Source of the DNA: JANLQX01 sp031418775
GTDB lineage: Bacteria > Actinomycetota > Acidimicrobiia > Acidimicrobiales > JANYDT01
Assembly (NCBI GenBank): GCA_031418775.1
Contig: JANOJN010000044.1
Location: 1-12,625 of the forward strand
Direction: 5' to 3'
Length of the DNA stretch: 12,625 nucleotides
Shown: piece after piece, positions 7,167 through 12,625 of the stretch
Numbering within the stretch: the stretch's first letter is position 1
Layout of the letters: the number at the start of each line of letters is the position of its first letter
Notes under the pieces: model-generated
The model's database searches: none
Told to the model about the DNA's origin: nothing
What the model saw: only the letters and a program-made list of their open reading frames with translations
Made by a program: the position numbers and the translations under genes

Positions 7167-7514
7167 TCAACCCTCTCGTCGGAAGCCGACGTTCACCGGA
7201 GGATCCGTCAGCAGACGCGTGCCGAGGAACTCCCACCAGTCGTCCTGCGACACGCGCTCGGCCTCCCAGTTGCTGTCGGTCTTCAGGTTGGCGAGCGCCT
7301 TTCGGTACTCGCCGAAGCCCGCCTCGTCGTCGAAGGCGGCGTAGTTCTCGATCACGTAGACGTCACCGACCACGCTGTAGAACCACCGCACCTCTTTGAC
7401 CATCGGGAGGTCCTGGTAGAAGAACGACTCTCGGTGCTCCAGCCACTTCCAGAACGCCTTCATGTCCTGGCGGGCGCGGGGCGCCAGCTTCATTCGGTAG
7501 TGGAGGTAGATCAC
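7167..7514 (-). CDS. Small dimeric alpha/beta-barrel protein, NIPSNAP-like
   Basis: This 115-aa soluble protein opens with a beta strand (IYLHYRMKLAPRARQDM) and continues with helix-strand alternation (FWKWLEHRESFF, VYVIENYAAFDDEAGFGEYRKAL). This is the pattern of NIPSNAP and related dimeric ferredoxin-like folds that often accompany degradation genes. The family call is from pattern, not from a diagnostic motif. The GTG start has a good AGGAG five bases upstream. It is the first gene of the minus-strand operon and follows the TACACT promoter box. Its role could be binding or isomerising a pathway intermediate; I cannot say which. Confidence 0.8.
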   Translation of the reverse strand: MIYLHYRMKLAPRARQDMKAFWKWLEHRESFFYQDLPMVKEVRWFYSVVGDVYVIENYAAFDDEAGFGEYRKALANLKTDSNWEAERVSQDDWWEFLGTRLLTDPPVNVGFRREG

Positions 7515-7730
7515 CGGGACTCCTAGGTCAGCCCGGGGAGGGCCGACGTCGACTCAGTGTACGGCCGGGAGGCAGAGCGGTCCACTGGACGGAACGCCGT
7601 CCCGCCCAGCGGTACAGCCGGGAAGTGGGCGGCCCTCGGCGGTTCGCATCCATACGGTCCGAACCGCGGATAGAACAGTCATCAATACCGGCGACCGGGG
7701 GACGACCCCAGGAACGGACGAGGAGTCCCG
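7515..7730. promoter_or_regulatory. Divergent control region between the hydantoinase operon and the monooxygenase gene
   Basis: On the minus strand TGGACC (7579-7584), 17 bases and TACACT (7556-7561) form a plausible promoter giving a leader of about 35 bases. The dyad GTCCA-C-TGGAC (7580-7590) overlaps its -35. On the plus strand TACGGT (7653-7658) is a candidate -10 and lies between the arms GCGGTTCG (7639-7646) and CGAACCGC (7660-7667), whose centres are 21 bp apart. A near-direct repeat of 14 bases (12 identical) occurs at 7559-7572 and 7612-7625. Both flanking genes use the same AGGAGTCCCG just before their start codons. Regulation by the neighbouring IclR protein is inference. Confidence 0.55.
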
Positions 7731-8549
7731 TTGAGCGAGCACCACACCCTTCCACGCGTCGGCATCTGGATGTTCCCCGACGCTCCGGCCCAGCATCTCC
7801 TCGACGCCGTGATCAGGGCTGATCGCACCGGGGTGGACGAATGCTGGATCGCTGATGAAGCGGTGTCCCGTGAGCCCATGGTGGTGTTCGGCGCGGCCGC
7901 GCCGCAAACCACCCACGTGAAGATGGGCGTCGGCATCACCTCGCCGGTGATTCGCCACCCTGGAGCAATGGCGTCGAGCATCGCCACGCTCGATGAGCTC
8001 AGCGGCGGGCGGGCGATGCTCGGGTTCGGAGTCGGCGGCGCGCTCTCGCTCGATCCTTTCGGGCTCAAGGCCGAGAAGCCCGTGGCGCTGGTCCGGGACG
8101 CGATCCGCACCGCGCGATCCGTCATCCAGCGACAACCGTCGGACCTCTACGAGCCCCCGGCCCACGCCGCGCCGGGTCGCTCGGTGCCGATCTTCGTCGG
8201 CTCACGGGGCGAGCAGATCAACAAGTTGGCGTCACGGGAAGCCGACGGCGTGTTCTTCTCGTCGTGGGTCCTCGACTCGCTGGGAACCGCGGTCGATTGG
8301 GCACGATCGGTACGACCGATCCATGTGGCGATGTATCCGTCGATCCGGTTTCGGGCCGACGCGCCGGATGACCCGACGTCGTTGTGCGGCGATCCGACGG
8401 CGGTGGCCGCGGGCCTGGTCGATCTGGTCGAACGTCATCATCCCGAGAGCATCGGTCTCGCTCTCGTCGACGGGGACCCGATCCCCCAAATGGTCGAGTC
8501 GGCGCTCGAAGCGATCCGGCTCTATCGGGAAGCAATCGCCGCCCGATAG
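7731..8549 (+). CDS. Luciferase-like (LLM class, F420/FMN-type) monooxygenase or oxidoreductase
   Basis: This 272-aa TIM-barrel flavin/F420 oxidoreductase of the bacterial luciferase superfamily is shorter than the usual 300-350 aa. Supporting segments are VGIWMFPDAP at the first strand, GVDECWIADEAV, HVKMGVGITSPVIRHP, and the strongly typical SSIATLDELSGGRAMLGFGVG, then VPIFVGSRG and ADGVFF further on. Members use reduced FMN with oxygen or coenzyme F420, and sequence alone does not separate the two here. The start is TTG at 7731, chosen because AGGAG stands five bases upstream and the first conserved strand follows. It is divergent from the hydantoinase operon and may act on the same compound, for example by oxidising or ring-modifying it. 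The short length suggests a trimmed insertion region. Confidence 0.9.
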   Translation: MSEHHTLPRVGIWMFPDAPAQHLLDAVIRADRTGVDECWIADEAVSREPMVVFGAAAPQTTHVKMGVGITSPVIRHPGAMASSIATLDELSGGRAMLGFGVGGALSLDPFGLKAEKPVALVRDAIRTARSVIQRQPSDLYEPPAHAAPGRSVPIFVGSRGEQINKLASREADGVFFSSWVLDSLGTAVDWARSVRPIHVAMYPSIRFRADAPDDPTSLCGDPTAVAAGLVDLVERHHPESIGLALVDGDPIPQMVESALEAIRLYREAIAAR

Positions 8550-8589
8550 CCCGTTGCCGGCGGCTCTGCCCGCTTTGTCGTGCCTCAGC

Positions 8590-8880
8590 TCAGCTCTCGC
8601 GGAGAACTTCCCACACCTTCATCCTGCCGTCACGGAACCACTCCCCCATCTCCACGTCGACGCGGGTGATGTCCTCCGGGGGAATCGTGTACCAGAGCTC
8701 TTCGCTCTCCCAGTGAATGATCGCGTGCACTTGGCCGGGGTTGCCGCGCTCGATCCACAGCTCCTTCTTGATGAACCCGGGGCGCTGCTCGAGGTATCGA
8801 CTCCAGGTCTTCTCTTCCACCGCCATCCACTGCTCGCGAATTGCGGGATCGACGTCGAACGTGAGCTGCTCAATGACCAT
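8590..8880 (-). CDS. TIGR03792-like small uncharacterised protein
   Basis: This 96-aa soluble protein resembles the TIGR03792 family: it opens MVIEQLTFDVDP, has a central RPGFIKKELWIERGNPGQVH, then AIIHWESEELWYTIP, and ends in a Trp-rich segment. The fold is expected to be a dimeric ferredoxin-like barrel; the function is not known. The frame extends upstream to 9150 through the small membrane protein gene, but the ATG at 8880 is the start. The family begins there and a TACTGT box sits exactly six bases upstream, as for a leaderless transcript. It converges on the monooxygenase gene with a 40-bp gap. Confidence 0.85.
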   Translation of the reverse strand: MVIEQLTFDVDPAIREQWMAVEEKTWSRYLEQRPGFIKKELWIERGNPGQVHAIIHWESEELWYTIPPEDITRVDVEMGEWFRDGRMKVWEVLRES

Positions 8881-8926
8881 GCTCCGACAGTACCCGTGAG
8901 TATCGATGGCATCAATACTCACGGGG
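8881..8926 (-). promoter_or_regulatory. Leaderless promoter with a palindromic operator over its -35
   Basis: On the minus strand TTGATG (8910-8915), 17 bases and TACTGT (8887-8892) form a good promoter, with +1 on the A of the ATG at 8880. The arms CCCGTGAGTAT (8893-8903) and ATACTCACGGG (8915-8925) are perfect inverted repeats. The interior GATG-G-CATC continues the symmetry, giving 16-bp arms with one mismatch centred on 8909. The dyad covers the -35 and the whole spacer and stops against the -10, an ideal repressor position. It also lies just after the stop of the 61-aa gene, so a terminator role is an alternative, but no T-run follows. Confidence 0.75.
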
Positions 8927-8930
8927 TGCT

Positions 8931-9116
8931 TCACGCGGAGCGTCGATTCGACGCCACGGCCCCGAGGACCCCACCGAGCGCCAGGCCGATGAGCGGCAAG
9001 ACGGTGAGACGTGCGCTGTTGAGCGAAACGACGCCGAAGAACATCAGGTCGAGTGCGATGAACACGAACAGCAGCAGACCGAGTACCGCGGTGACGACGA
9101 TAGTACCGACCTTCAT
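8931..9116 (-). CDS. Small two-helix membrane protein
   Basis: This 61-aa protein has two hydrophobic segments, about residues 5-31 (TIVVTAVLGLLLFVFIALDL onward) and 39-55 (VLPLIGLALGGVLGAVA), and a basic tail NRRSA. It is probably an inner-membrane hairpin. I do not recognise a family. A strong GGAGGG lies eight bases before the ATG, and the ATG overlaps the stop of the upstream gene as ATGA, so translation of the two was or is coupled. Confidence 0.75.
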   Translation of the reverse strand: MKVGTIVVTAVLGLLLFVFIALDLMFFGVVSLNSARLTVLPLIGLALGGVLGAVASNRRSA

Positions 9117-9430
9117 GACCGAACCCTCCTGAAGAGTGGGCGATCAGCACCGGCGAACCCAGCTGCGGTGACCACGGTGCCAGCGAGGCTCACGACGGTG
9201 AGCGGCGAGTCGAACGGCCCGCCCTCGATCTCCACATTAACCACTGCGGAACACACTGCGTTGGTGTCCGCATGCCGACCGCGAATGGCCCGCGTGCCTT
9301 GGTGCCGGTGACGAACGACGCGGTAGCGGTGCAGTTGCGCGTGACCGCCGCATCGGCGGTCGATGTCGTCAGCAGCCCAAAATGGGGCGGCGAGCAACAC
9401 GACGATTCCGAGTGAACGAATTCGTGCCAT
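9113..9430 (-). pseudogene. Frameshifted, internally deleted exported or membrane-anchored protein gene
   Basis: A strong AGGAGG six bases upstream and the ATG at 9430 begin a signal-like sequence MARIRSLGIVVLLAAPFW. In this frame the next part (DDIDRRCGGHAQLHRYRVV) is not protein-like. Moving one base forward at the CCCC-TTTT-GGG run (about 9378-9386) gives LLTTSTADAAVTRNCTATAS and FVTGTKARGPFAVG, which complete a signal peptide and start a secreted domain. Near 9270-9280 the sense returns to the first frame: NAVCSAVVNVEIEGGPFDSP, then a hydrophobic segment LTVVSLAGTVVTAAGFAG and a basic end RPLFRRVRS, as in C-terminally anchored proteins. Relatives as I remember them have a longer middle, so an internal deletion is likely. 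Read without frameshift it would be a 105-aa protein. A sequencing indel could explain one shift but not the short middle. Confidence 0.6.
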
Positions 9431-9707
9431 GGAGAACCTCCTGTGTGGACGACGGTAGCGACTCGTCGCTTCGTGGAGCAGGGGCCTTCGACACCATCCG
9501 CGCAGACTTCCGTAGCCGAACATCCTCACGGTCTGGTCACGGCGGGGAGGATTCTTCTTCTCACCAAACTCGATTGGAAGGTCTCGCCGGTGCTCCCTAC
9601 CGAACGCGGATACCGCACTATCCGCGTTGACGCGGATGCGCGGCGACACCCGATTCCGTAGGTTCACATCTGCGATCCAGATAGGAACGCAGCGAAGGGG
9701 AAACACA
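9431..9707. promoter_or_regulatory. Intergenic control region with a 26-bp dyad upstream of the DUF4242 gene
   Basis: No convincing gene is present here. A perfect inverted repeat AACGCGGATA (9603-9612) and TATCCGCGTT (9619-9628) has a six-base spacer, and the half-site ACGCGGAT recurs directly at 9630-9637. TAGGTT (9659-9664) is a candidate -10 for the downstream gene, starting transcription near 9671; the third half-site overlaps the expected -35. Upstream of the opposite gene a minus-strand TACCGT (9452-9457) could be its -10. Confidence 0.5.
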
Positions 9708-9971
9708 ATGCCCGTCTACATGGTCGACCGAGACCTTCCCGGGATCTCGATGGAACAACTCGCCGCAGCTCAACAAGCCGCCATCGAGACAGCACGGCAG
9801 TACGACAGCGACGGGAGGCACGTCAGGTACATCCGTTCAACCTTCGTCCCCGGCGAATCGCACTGCATGTGCCTGTTCGAGGCACCGGACGCGCAGATGG
9901 TCGCCCGACTCAACGATGACGCGAAGTTGCCCTATACCCGTGTCACCGAGGCCCTCGATCTCACCCCGTAG
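9708..9971 (+). CDS. DUF4242 (SCO4226-like) small protein
   Basis: This 87-aa protein has the DUF4242 pattern: the opening MPVYMVDRDLPGISMEQL, the helix AAAQQAAIETARQYDSDG, the strand VRYIRSTFVPGESHCMCLFE, and the helix APDAQMVARLNDDAKLPYTRVTE. The fold is a small ferredoxin-like dimer; the Streptomyces member SCO4226 binds nickel, and the His-Cys-Cys cluster here (HCMC) would be a place to look for metal ligands. The ATG at 9708 is supported by GAAGGGG eight bases upstream, and the frame's earlier starts are rejected. Its last 11 bases overlap the end of the convergent LuxR-type gene. Confidence 0.88.
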   Translation: MPVYMVDRDLPGISMEQLAAAQQAAIETARQYDSDGRHVRYIRSTFVPGESHCMCLFEAPDAQMVARLNDDAKLPYTRVTEALDLTP

Positions 9972-12420
9972 TCGAGGCGGGTGGGCGGTCGCGACGGGCG
10001 GCCGCCCACAACGCCAGTTGCGTGCGGCTCCGGATGTCGAGCTTGGTGCGGATGTGTGCGATGTGGCTGTTGACGGTGCGCTCCGATACGAAGAGCCGTT
10101 CTGCGATCGCATGGTTCGCCAGTCCCTGACCGACCAGATCGGCAACCTCGGCCTCGCGTGTTGACAACACCGAGGCGGGTACGTCGGTCACCGAAGACCG
10201 GGAGACCGCGGGCGGAGACGGGCGTGGTGCAGCGAGCCCGTCGTCGAGGTGCCCGTCGCGTAGCCGTGAAGCGAGATCCACCTGACCGTGTGCCTCGGCA
10301 ATTCGGGCAAGGACGGCGAGCGTGCGTTTGAGAGGCTCGCCGAGCGACAAACCGCGATAGAGCACCGCCGCCACCAGAAGGTGCTCCCACGCGTTGTCAT
10401 CTCGTCCCTCCGCTCGCAACAGCGAAGCCAGGTGCTCATGGACCATGGCTTCGCCCCCGCCATCGCCCAGGACCTTGTAGGCGGAAAGGCTGTCGAGATA
10501 GAGCGCCGCGGCGACCTCGGCATCACCACGCTCAGCTGCGAAGTTGGCGAGGTTGTGGAGAATCGCTGCGACTCCCTGCCGATCTTCGATCGCGTCGAAT
10601 CGGGTCCGCGCCTCCTCTGCATAAGCCGTGGCCCGCTCGAGGTCCCCGCGCCGGCATGCGACAAGGCTGAGGTTGTTCAGGCAGAGCGCCTCCCCGCGCA
10701 TGTCACCGGTTTCCAGGTGCAACTGCAGCGCACCGTCGTAGAAGCGGTGAGCACGCACGAGATCGCCCCGGTCGTCGGCGAGGCTGCCGAGATTCACCAA
10801 GACGGCCGCCGCGTCACGACGACGGCCGAGGCGGCGGAGGATCGCAAGGCTCTCCAACAGGTGCGCAAGCGCCACGTCGTAGCCACCCGACCGGGCAGCG
10901 ATGATGCCGAGGCTCGATCGAGCGAAGGCCGTTCCCCGCTCATCTCCTTCCCGTTGGAGATCGGACAGCGCCATCCCGCAGACCCGATGAGCCTCCTCCG
11001 CGTCCCCGCGGAAAAGCAACGTGATCCCGAGGCTGTTCATCGCGAGCGCAGCCGCACCCGTTCGGCCCGCGGCCTGATGGGTCTCGACGGCTGAGCGTTG
11101 AAGGCGCTCCGCAGCTCGATGGTCCCCGGCCGCAAACGCCAGCCCGCCCGAAGCCTGCAGGACCGTCGCACGATGCTCGTCGGCGGATACGGGGGCGGCG
11201 GCGAGGATCTCGTCGAGGAGGCGCCGGCCTTCCGAGAACCGGCCCTGCACTTCCCAGATCCGCCACGTCGCGGCGCCCACCACAAGCGCGTCGGCCGACC
11301 GATCTGACGTGAGCAGGTGGCGGATGGCAGCTACTGCCTCGGACTGCTCACGCCGCACTTCGGGCAGCCAGTCAACAGGATCGTCGTCGATATGGCGCCG
11401 CAGGGCCGACTCAGCCCAATCCACATACCACGACGCATGCGATTCGTAGGCCGCCGCGGCACCTGCGGACTCCACCAGCTTCGCAAGCGCATACTCGCGC
11501 ACGGTGTGGAGAATGCGTAGGCGTGGCGCGGGCCCGGGGCTGACAGCCATGACCAGGCCCTTGTCGGCGAGAGAGCAAAGCACCGACACAGGACCGCAAA
11601 CCGACTCGGCAGCGGCAAGCGACGCGCCGGTCGGGAACACCGCCAGGGTGAGGAAGGCCTGAATCTCTCGTTCGTCGAGCAGCTGAAAGCTCCAATCGAG
11701 CAGGCCACGCAGCGTGCGGTGTCGCAGGGGCACCCCGCGTTCGGTGCCGGCAAGCACGTCGATGCGCTGCTCGATCAGCTCAGCGAGTTCGGTCGGGGGC
11801 AAGAAGCTGGTCTGGGCAGCAGCCAACTCGACCGCCAAGGGAATGCAATCGACTCGCCGGCAGATCCGCGTCGCCGCCTCCGCGTCCTCGGGCCCAGGGT
11901 CCAGATCCCGTTCGGTTCCGGCGGCGGCGGCGCGGTCGCGGAAGAGCGCTACAGCGTCGACGAGGCTCAGCGTCCCGAGGACCAACACATGCTCTCCGGG
12001 GACGCGGATCGGCTCCCGGCTGGTGGCGAGGACAAACAGGTTGGGACAGTTCTCGAGGAGCTCATCGAGCACGTCCGCCACCGCGCTGACAACGTGCTCG
12101 CAGTTGTCGACGACCAACAGCAGACGGCGGCCACCGATCGCTTCGGCAGGCGTCCGGGCCCGCTCTCCGATGGCAAGGGCGAAGGCGCCCCTGACTCCCT
12201 CCGGTCCTGCTACCGGAGCGAGCTCGACTGAGCGCACGTCGTCGAAGTTGGACGCCAGACGAGCAGCGGCCTCGTAGGCGAGGCGGGTCTTCCCGGTACC
12301 TCCCAGCCCTGTGACCGTCAGGAGGCGCACCTCGCCGGGAGAGTCACAGATCCGACGGAGCTCCGTCTCGCGCCCGACGAAGCTCGTTCGCGCATGCGGA
12401 ACATCACCGGGTACCCGCAT
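9961..12420 (-). CDS. Large LuxR-type STAND ATPase regulator with TPR repeats
   Basis: This 819-aa cytoplasmic signal-integrating transcription factor has a nucleotide-binding domain with Walker A GLGGTGKT (38-45) and Walker B LLLVVDNCEH with Asp105, plus the TSREPIRVPGEHV and CRRVDCIPLAVELAAA segments of the AAA/NB-ARC-like family. A winged-helix-like linker follows (RHRTLRGLLDWSFQLLDE), then TPR-like helical repeats over about residues 330-710 (for example NSLGITLLFRGDAEEAHRV and NLSLVACRRGDLERATAY). A GerE/LuxR helix-turn-helix lies at about 752-808 (LSTREAEVADLVGQGLANHA, then IAERLFVSERTVNSHIAHIR). There is no N-terminal BTAD or sensor domain. STAND regulators usually switch on by ligand-driven ATP binding; the ligand is unknown. 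The ATG at 12420 fits a leaderless TAGCCT box. Confidence 0.95.
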   Translation of the reverse strand: MRVPGDVPHARTSFVGRETELRRICDSPGEVRLLTVTGLGGTGKTRLAYEAAARLASNFDDVRSVELAPVAGPEGVRGAFALAIGERARTPAEAIGGRRLLLVVDNCEHVVSAVADVLDELLENCPNLFVLATSREPIRVPGEHVLVLGTLSLVDAVALFRDRAAAAGTERDLDPGPEDAEAATRICRRVDCIPLAVELAAAQTSFLPPTELAELIEQRIDVLAGTERGVPLRHRTLRGLLDWSFQLLDEREIQAFLTLAVFPTGASLAAAESVCGPVSVLCSLADKGLVMAVSPGPAPRLRILHTVREYALAKLVESAGAAAAYESHASWYVDWAESALRRHIDDDPVDWLPEVRREQSEAVAAIRHLLTSDRSADALVVGAATWRIWEVQGRFSEGRRLLDEILAAAPVSADEHRATVLQASGGLAFAAGDHRAAERLQRSAVETHQAAGRTGAAALAMNSLGITLLFRGDAEEAHRVCGMALSDLQREGDERGTAFARSSLGIIAARSGGYDVALAHLLESLAILRRLGRRRDAAAVLVNLGSLADDRGDLVRAHRFYDGALQLHLETGDMRGEALCLNNLSLVACRRGDLERATAYAEEARTRFDAIEDRQGVAAILHNLANFAAERGDAEVAAALYLDSLSAYKVLGDGGGEAMVHEHLASLLRAEGRDDNAWEHLLVAAVLYRGLSLGEPLKRTLAVLARIAEAHGQVDLASRLRDGHLDDGLAAPRPSPPAVSRSSVTDVPASVLSTREAEVADLVGQGLANHAIAERLFVSERTVNSHIAHIRTKLDIRSRTQLALWAAARRDRPPASTTG

Positions 12421-12432
12421 GGCCGAAGGCTA
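12421..12432 (-). promoter_or_regulatory. Leaderless promoter of the LuxR-type regulator
   Basis: On the minus strand TAGCCT (12427-12432) is followed by exactly six bases and the ATG, so +1 is the start codon A. No ribosome-binding sequence is visible, which agrees with leaderless translation. The tRNA gene ends 58 bases upstream of this box. Confidence 0.6.
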
Positions 12433-12490
12433 GGCGCGATGACCGGGCGCACGTCGGCCTCTTCAGGCGCCAAACGAAGCACCGACGGGG

Positions 12491-12563
12491 TGGAGACGAT
12501 GGGAGTCGAACCCACGACCTCTTCATTGCGAACGAAGCGCTCTGCCAACTGAGCTACGTCCCC
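12491..12563 (-). tRNA. tRNA-Ala (anticodon CGC)
   Basis: The 73-base sequence folds fully. The acceptor GGGGACG pairs with CGTCTCC and includes the G3:U70 pair that marks alanine tRNAs. The D-arm is GCTC/GAGC, the anticodon stem is CTTCG/TGAAG with loop TTCGCAA giving anticodon CGC, the T-arm is GTGGG-TTCGACT-CCCAT, and the discriminator is A73. The 3' CCA is not encoded. It reads the GCG codon, which is common in this GC-rich DNA. Confidence 0.97.
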
Positions 12564-12566
12564 GAG

Positions 12567-12579
12567 GGTGCCCATCATA
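12567..12579 (-). promoter_or_regulatory. Promoter box of the tRNA-Ala gene
   Basis: On the minus strand TATGAT (12574-12579) matches five of six bases of the TATAAT consensus and would start transcription about four bases before the mature tRNA 5' end. No clear -35 is seen within the window. Confidence 0.5.
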
Positions 12580-12588
12580 GGCAGGCAC

Positions 12589-12625
12589 CATGGCACGCCG
12601 TACCGTCGCTCCCGGCCCAGGCAAC
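12589..12625 (+). CDS. Possible start of a gene leaving the window
   Basis: An ATG at 12589 opens MARRTVAPGPGN and stays open to the window end. A TAGGCA (12578-12583) lies five bases upstream, close to but not exactly at the leaderless spacing, and no Shine-Dalgarno is seen. Twelve codons are too few to identify a product, and it may be chance. Confidence 0.2.

Noticed and set aside
4236..7526. A 1096-codon open frame on the plus strand
   Set aside because: It runs antisense through the VOC, amidohydrolase, IclR and NIPSNAP-like genes, all with recognisable family motifs. Long antisense frames are expected at this GC content, and its translation is low in sense and rich in Arg/Val.
7993..9132. 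A 379-aa plus-strand frame
   Set aside because: It overlaps the monooxygenase gene in another frame, then runs antisense to the TIGR03792-like and membrane protein genes; it has no ribosome site and is Arg/Ser-rich.
8881..9150. N-terminal extension of the TIGR03792-like protein to 9150
   Set aside because: It would overlap the 61-aa membrane protein gene in another frame; the family begins at the ATG at 8880, which has its own promoter box.
10288..11094. A 268-aa plus-strand frame
   Set aside because: It is antisense to the TPR region of the LuxR-type regulator, with no start signal or domain.
12318..12596. A 92-aa minus-strand frame through the tRNA
   Set aside because: Its middle (DVAQLAERFVRNEEVVGSTP) is the familiar false translation of a tRNA gene; the tRNA-Ala fold is complete.

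Overview
The window is high-GC, densely packed bacterial DNA. It looks like an actinobacterium, plausibly of the Acidimicrobiia type. The signs are a ROK-type polyphosphate glucokinase, a luciferase-like (F420/FMN-type) monooxygenase, a SCO4226-like (DUF4242) small protein, a large LuxR-type STAND regulator, and repeated TANNNT -10 boxes placed for leaderless transcription. This assignment is inference from gene content and promoter style; no rRNA or marker gene settles it. It reads as ordinary chromosome: I saw no insertion sequence, phage gene, CRISPR array or integrase.

Layout. Bases 1-1167 hold the 3' part of an M18 aminopeptidase gene, abutting tail-to-tail a DUF1838 gene (1168-1965, minus). 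That gene is divergent from ppgK (2025-3041, plus) across a 59-bp bidirectional leaderless promoter. A GC-rich hairpin follows ppgK, then rmlB (3109-4110, plus), whose stop codon lies in a perfect 19-bp tandem duplication. Bases 4151-7514 are a tight four-gene minus-strand operon: NIPSNAP-like protein, IclR regulator, hydantoinase/dihydropyrimidinase-type amidohydrolase, and a VOC protein with no canonical start codon where its fold begins. A divergent plus-strand monooxygenase gene (7731-8549) shares a 216-bp control region with it. Next on the minus strand come a TIGR03792-type small protein (8590-8880) with a striking palindrome over its promoter, a 61-aa membrane protein (8931-9116), and a frameshifted, internally deleted exported-protein gene (9113-9430). 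A DUF4242 gene (9708-9971, plus) overlaps by 11 bp the end of an 819-aa LuxR/STAND regulator (9961-12420, minus). Upstream of that regulator is tRNA-Ala(CGC) (12491-12563, minus).

How the genes may work together. The operon at 4151-7514 plus the divergent monooxygenase looks like a small regulated catabolic module: an oxygenase, a cyclic-amide hydrolase, a VOC enzyme, a small dimeric-barrel protein and an IclR switch, with dyads over both promoters. The substrate cannot be read from sequence. The most unusual items are the lysine/proline/alanine-rich tail on the polyphosphate glucokinase, the palindromic operator centred on the -35 box of the TIGR03792 gene, the missing start of the VOC gene, and the decayed exported-protein gene still coupled by ATGA to its small membrane partner.
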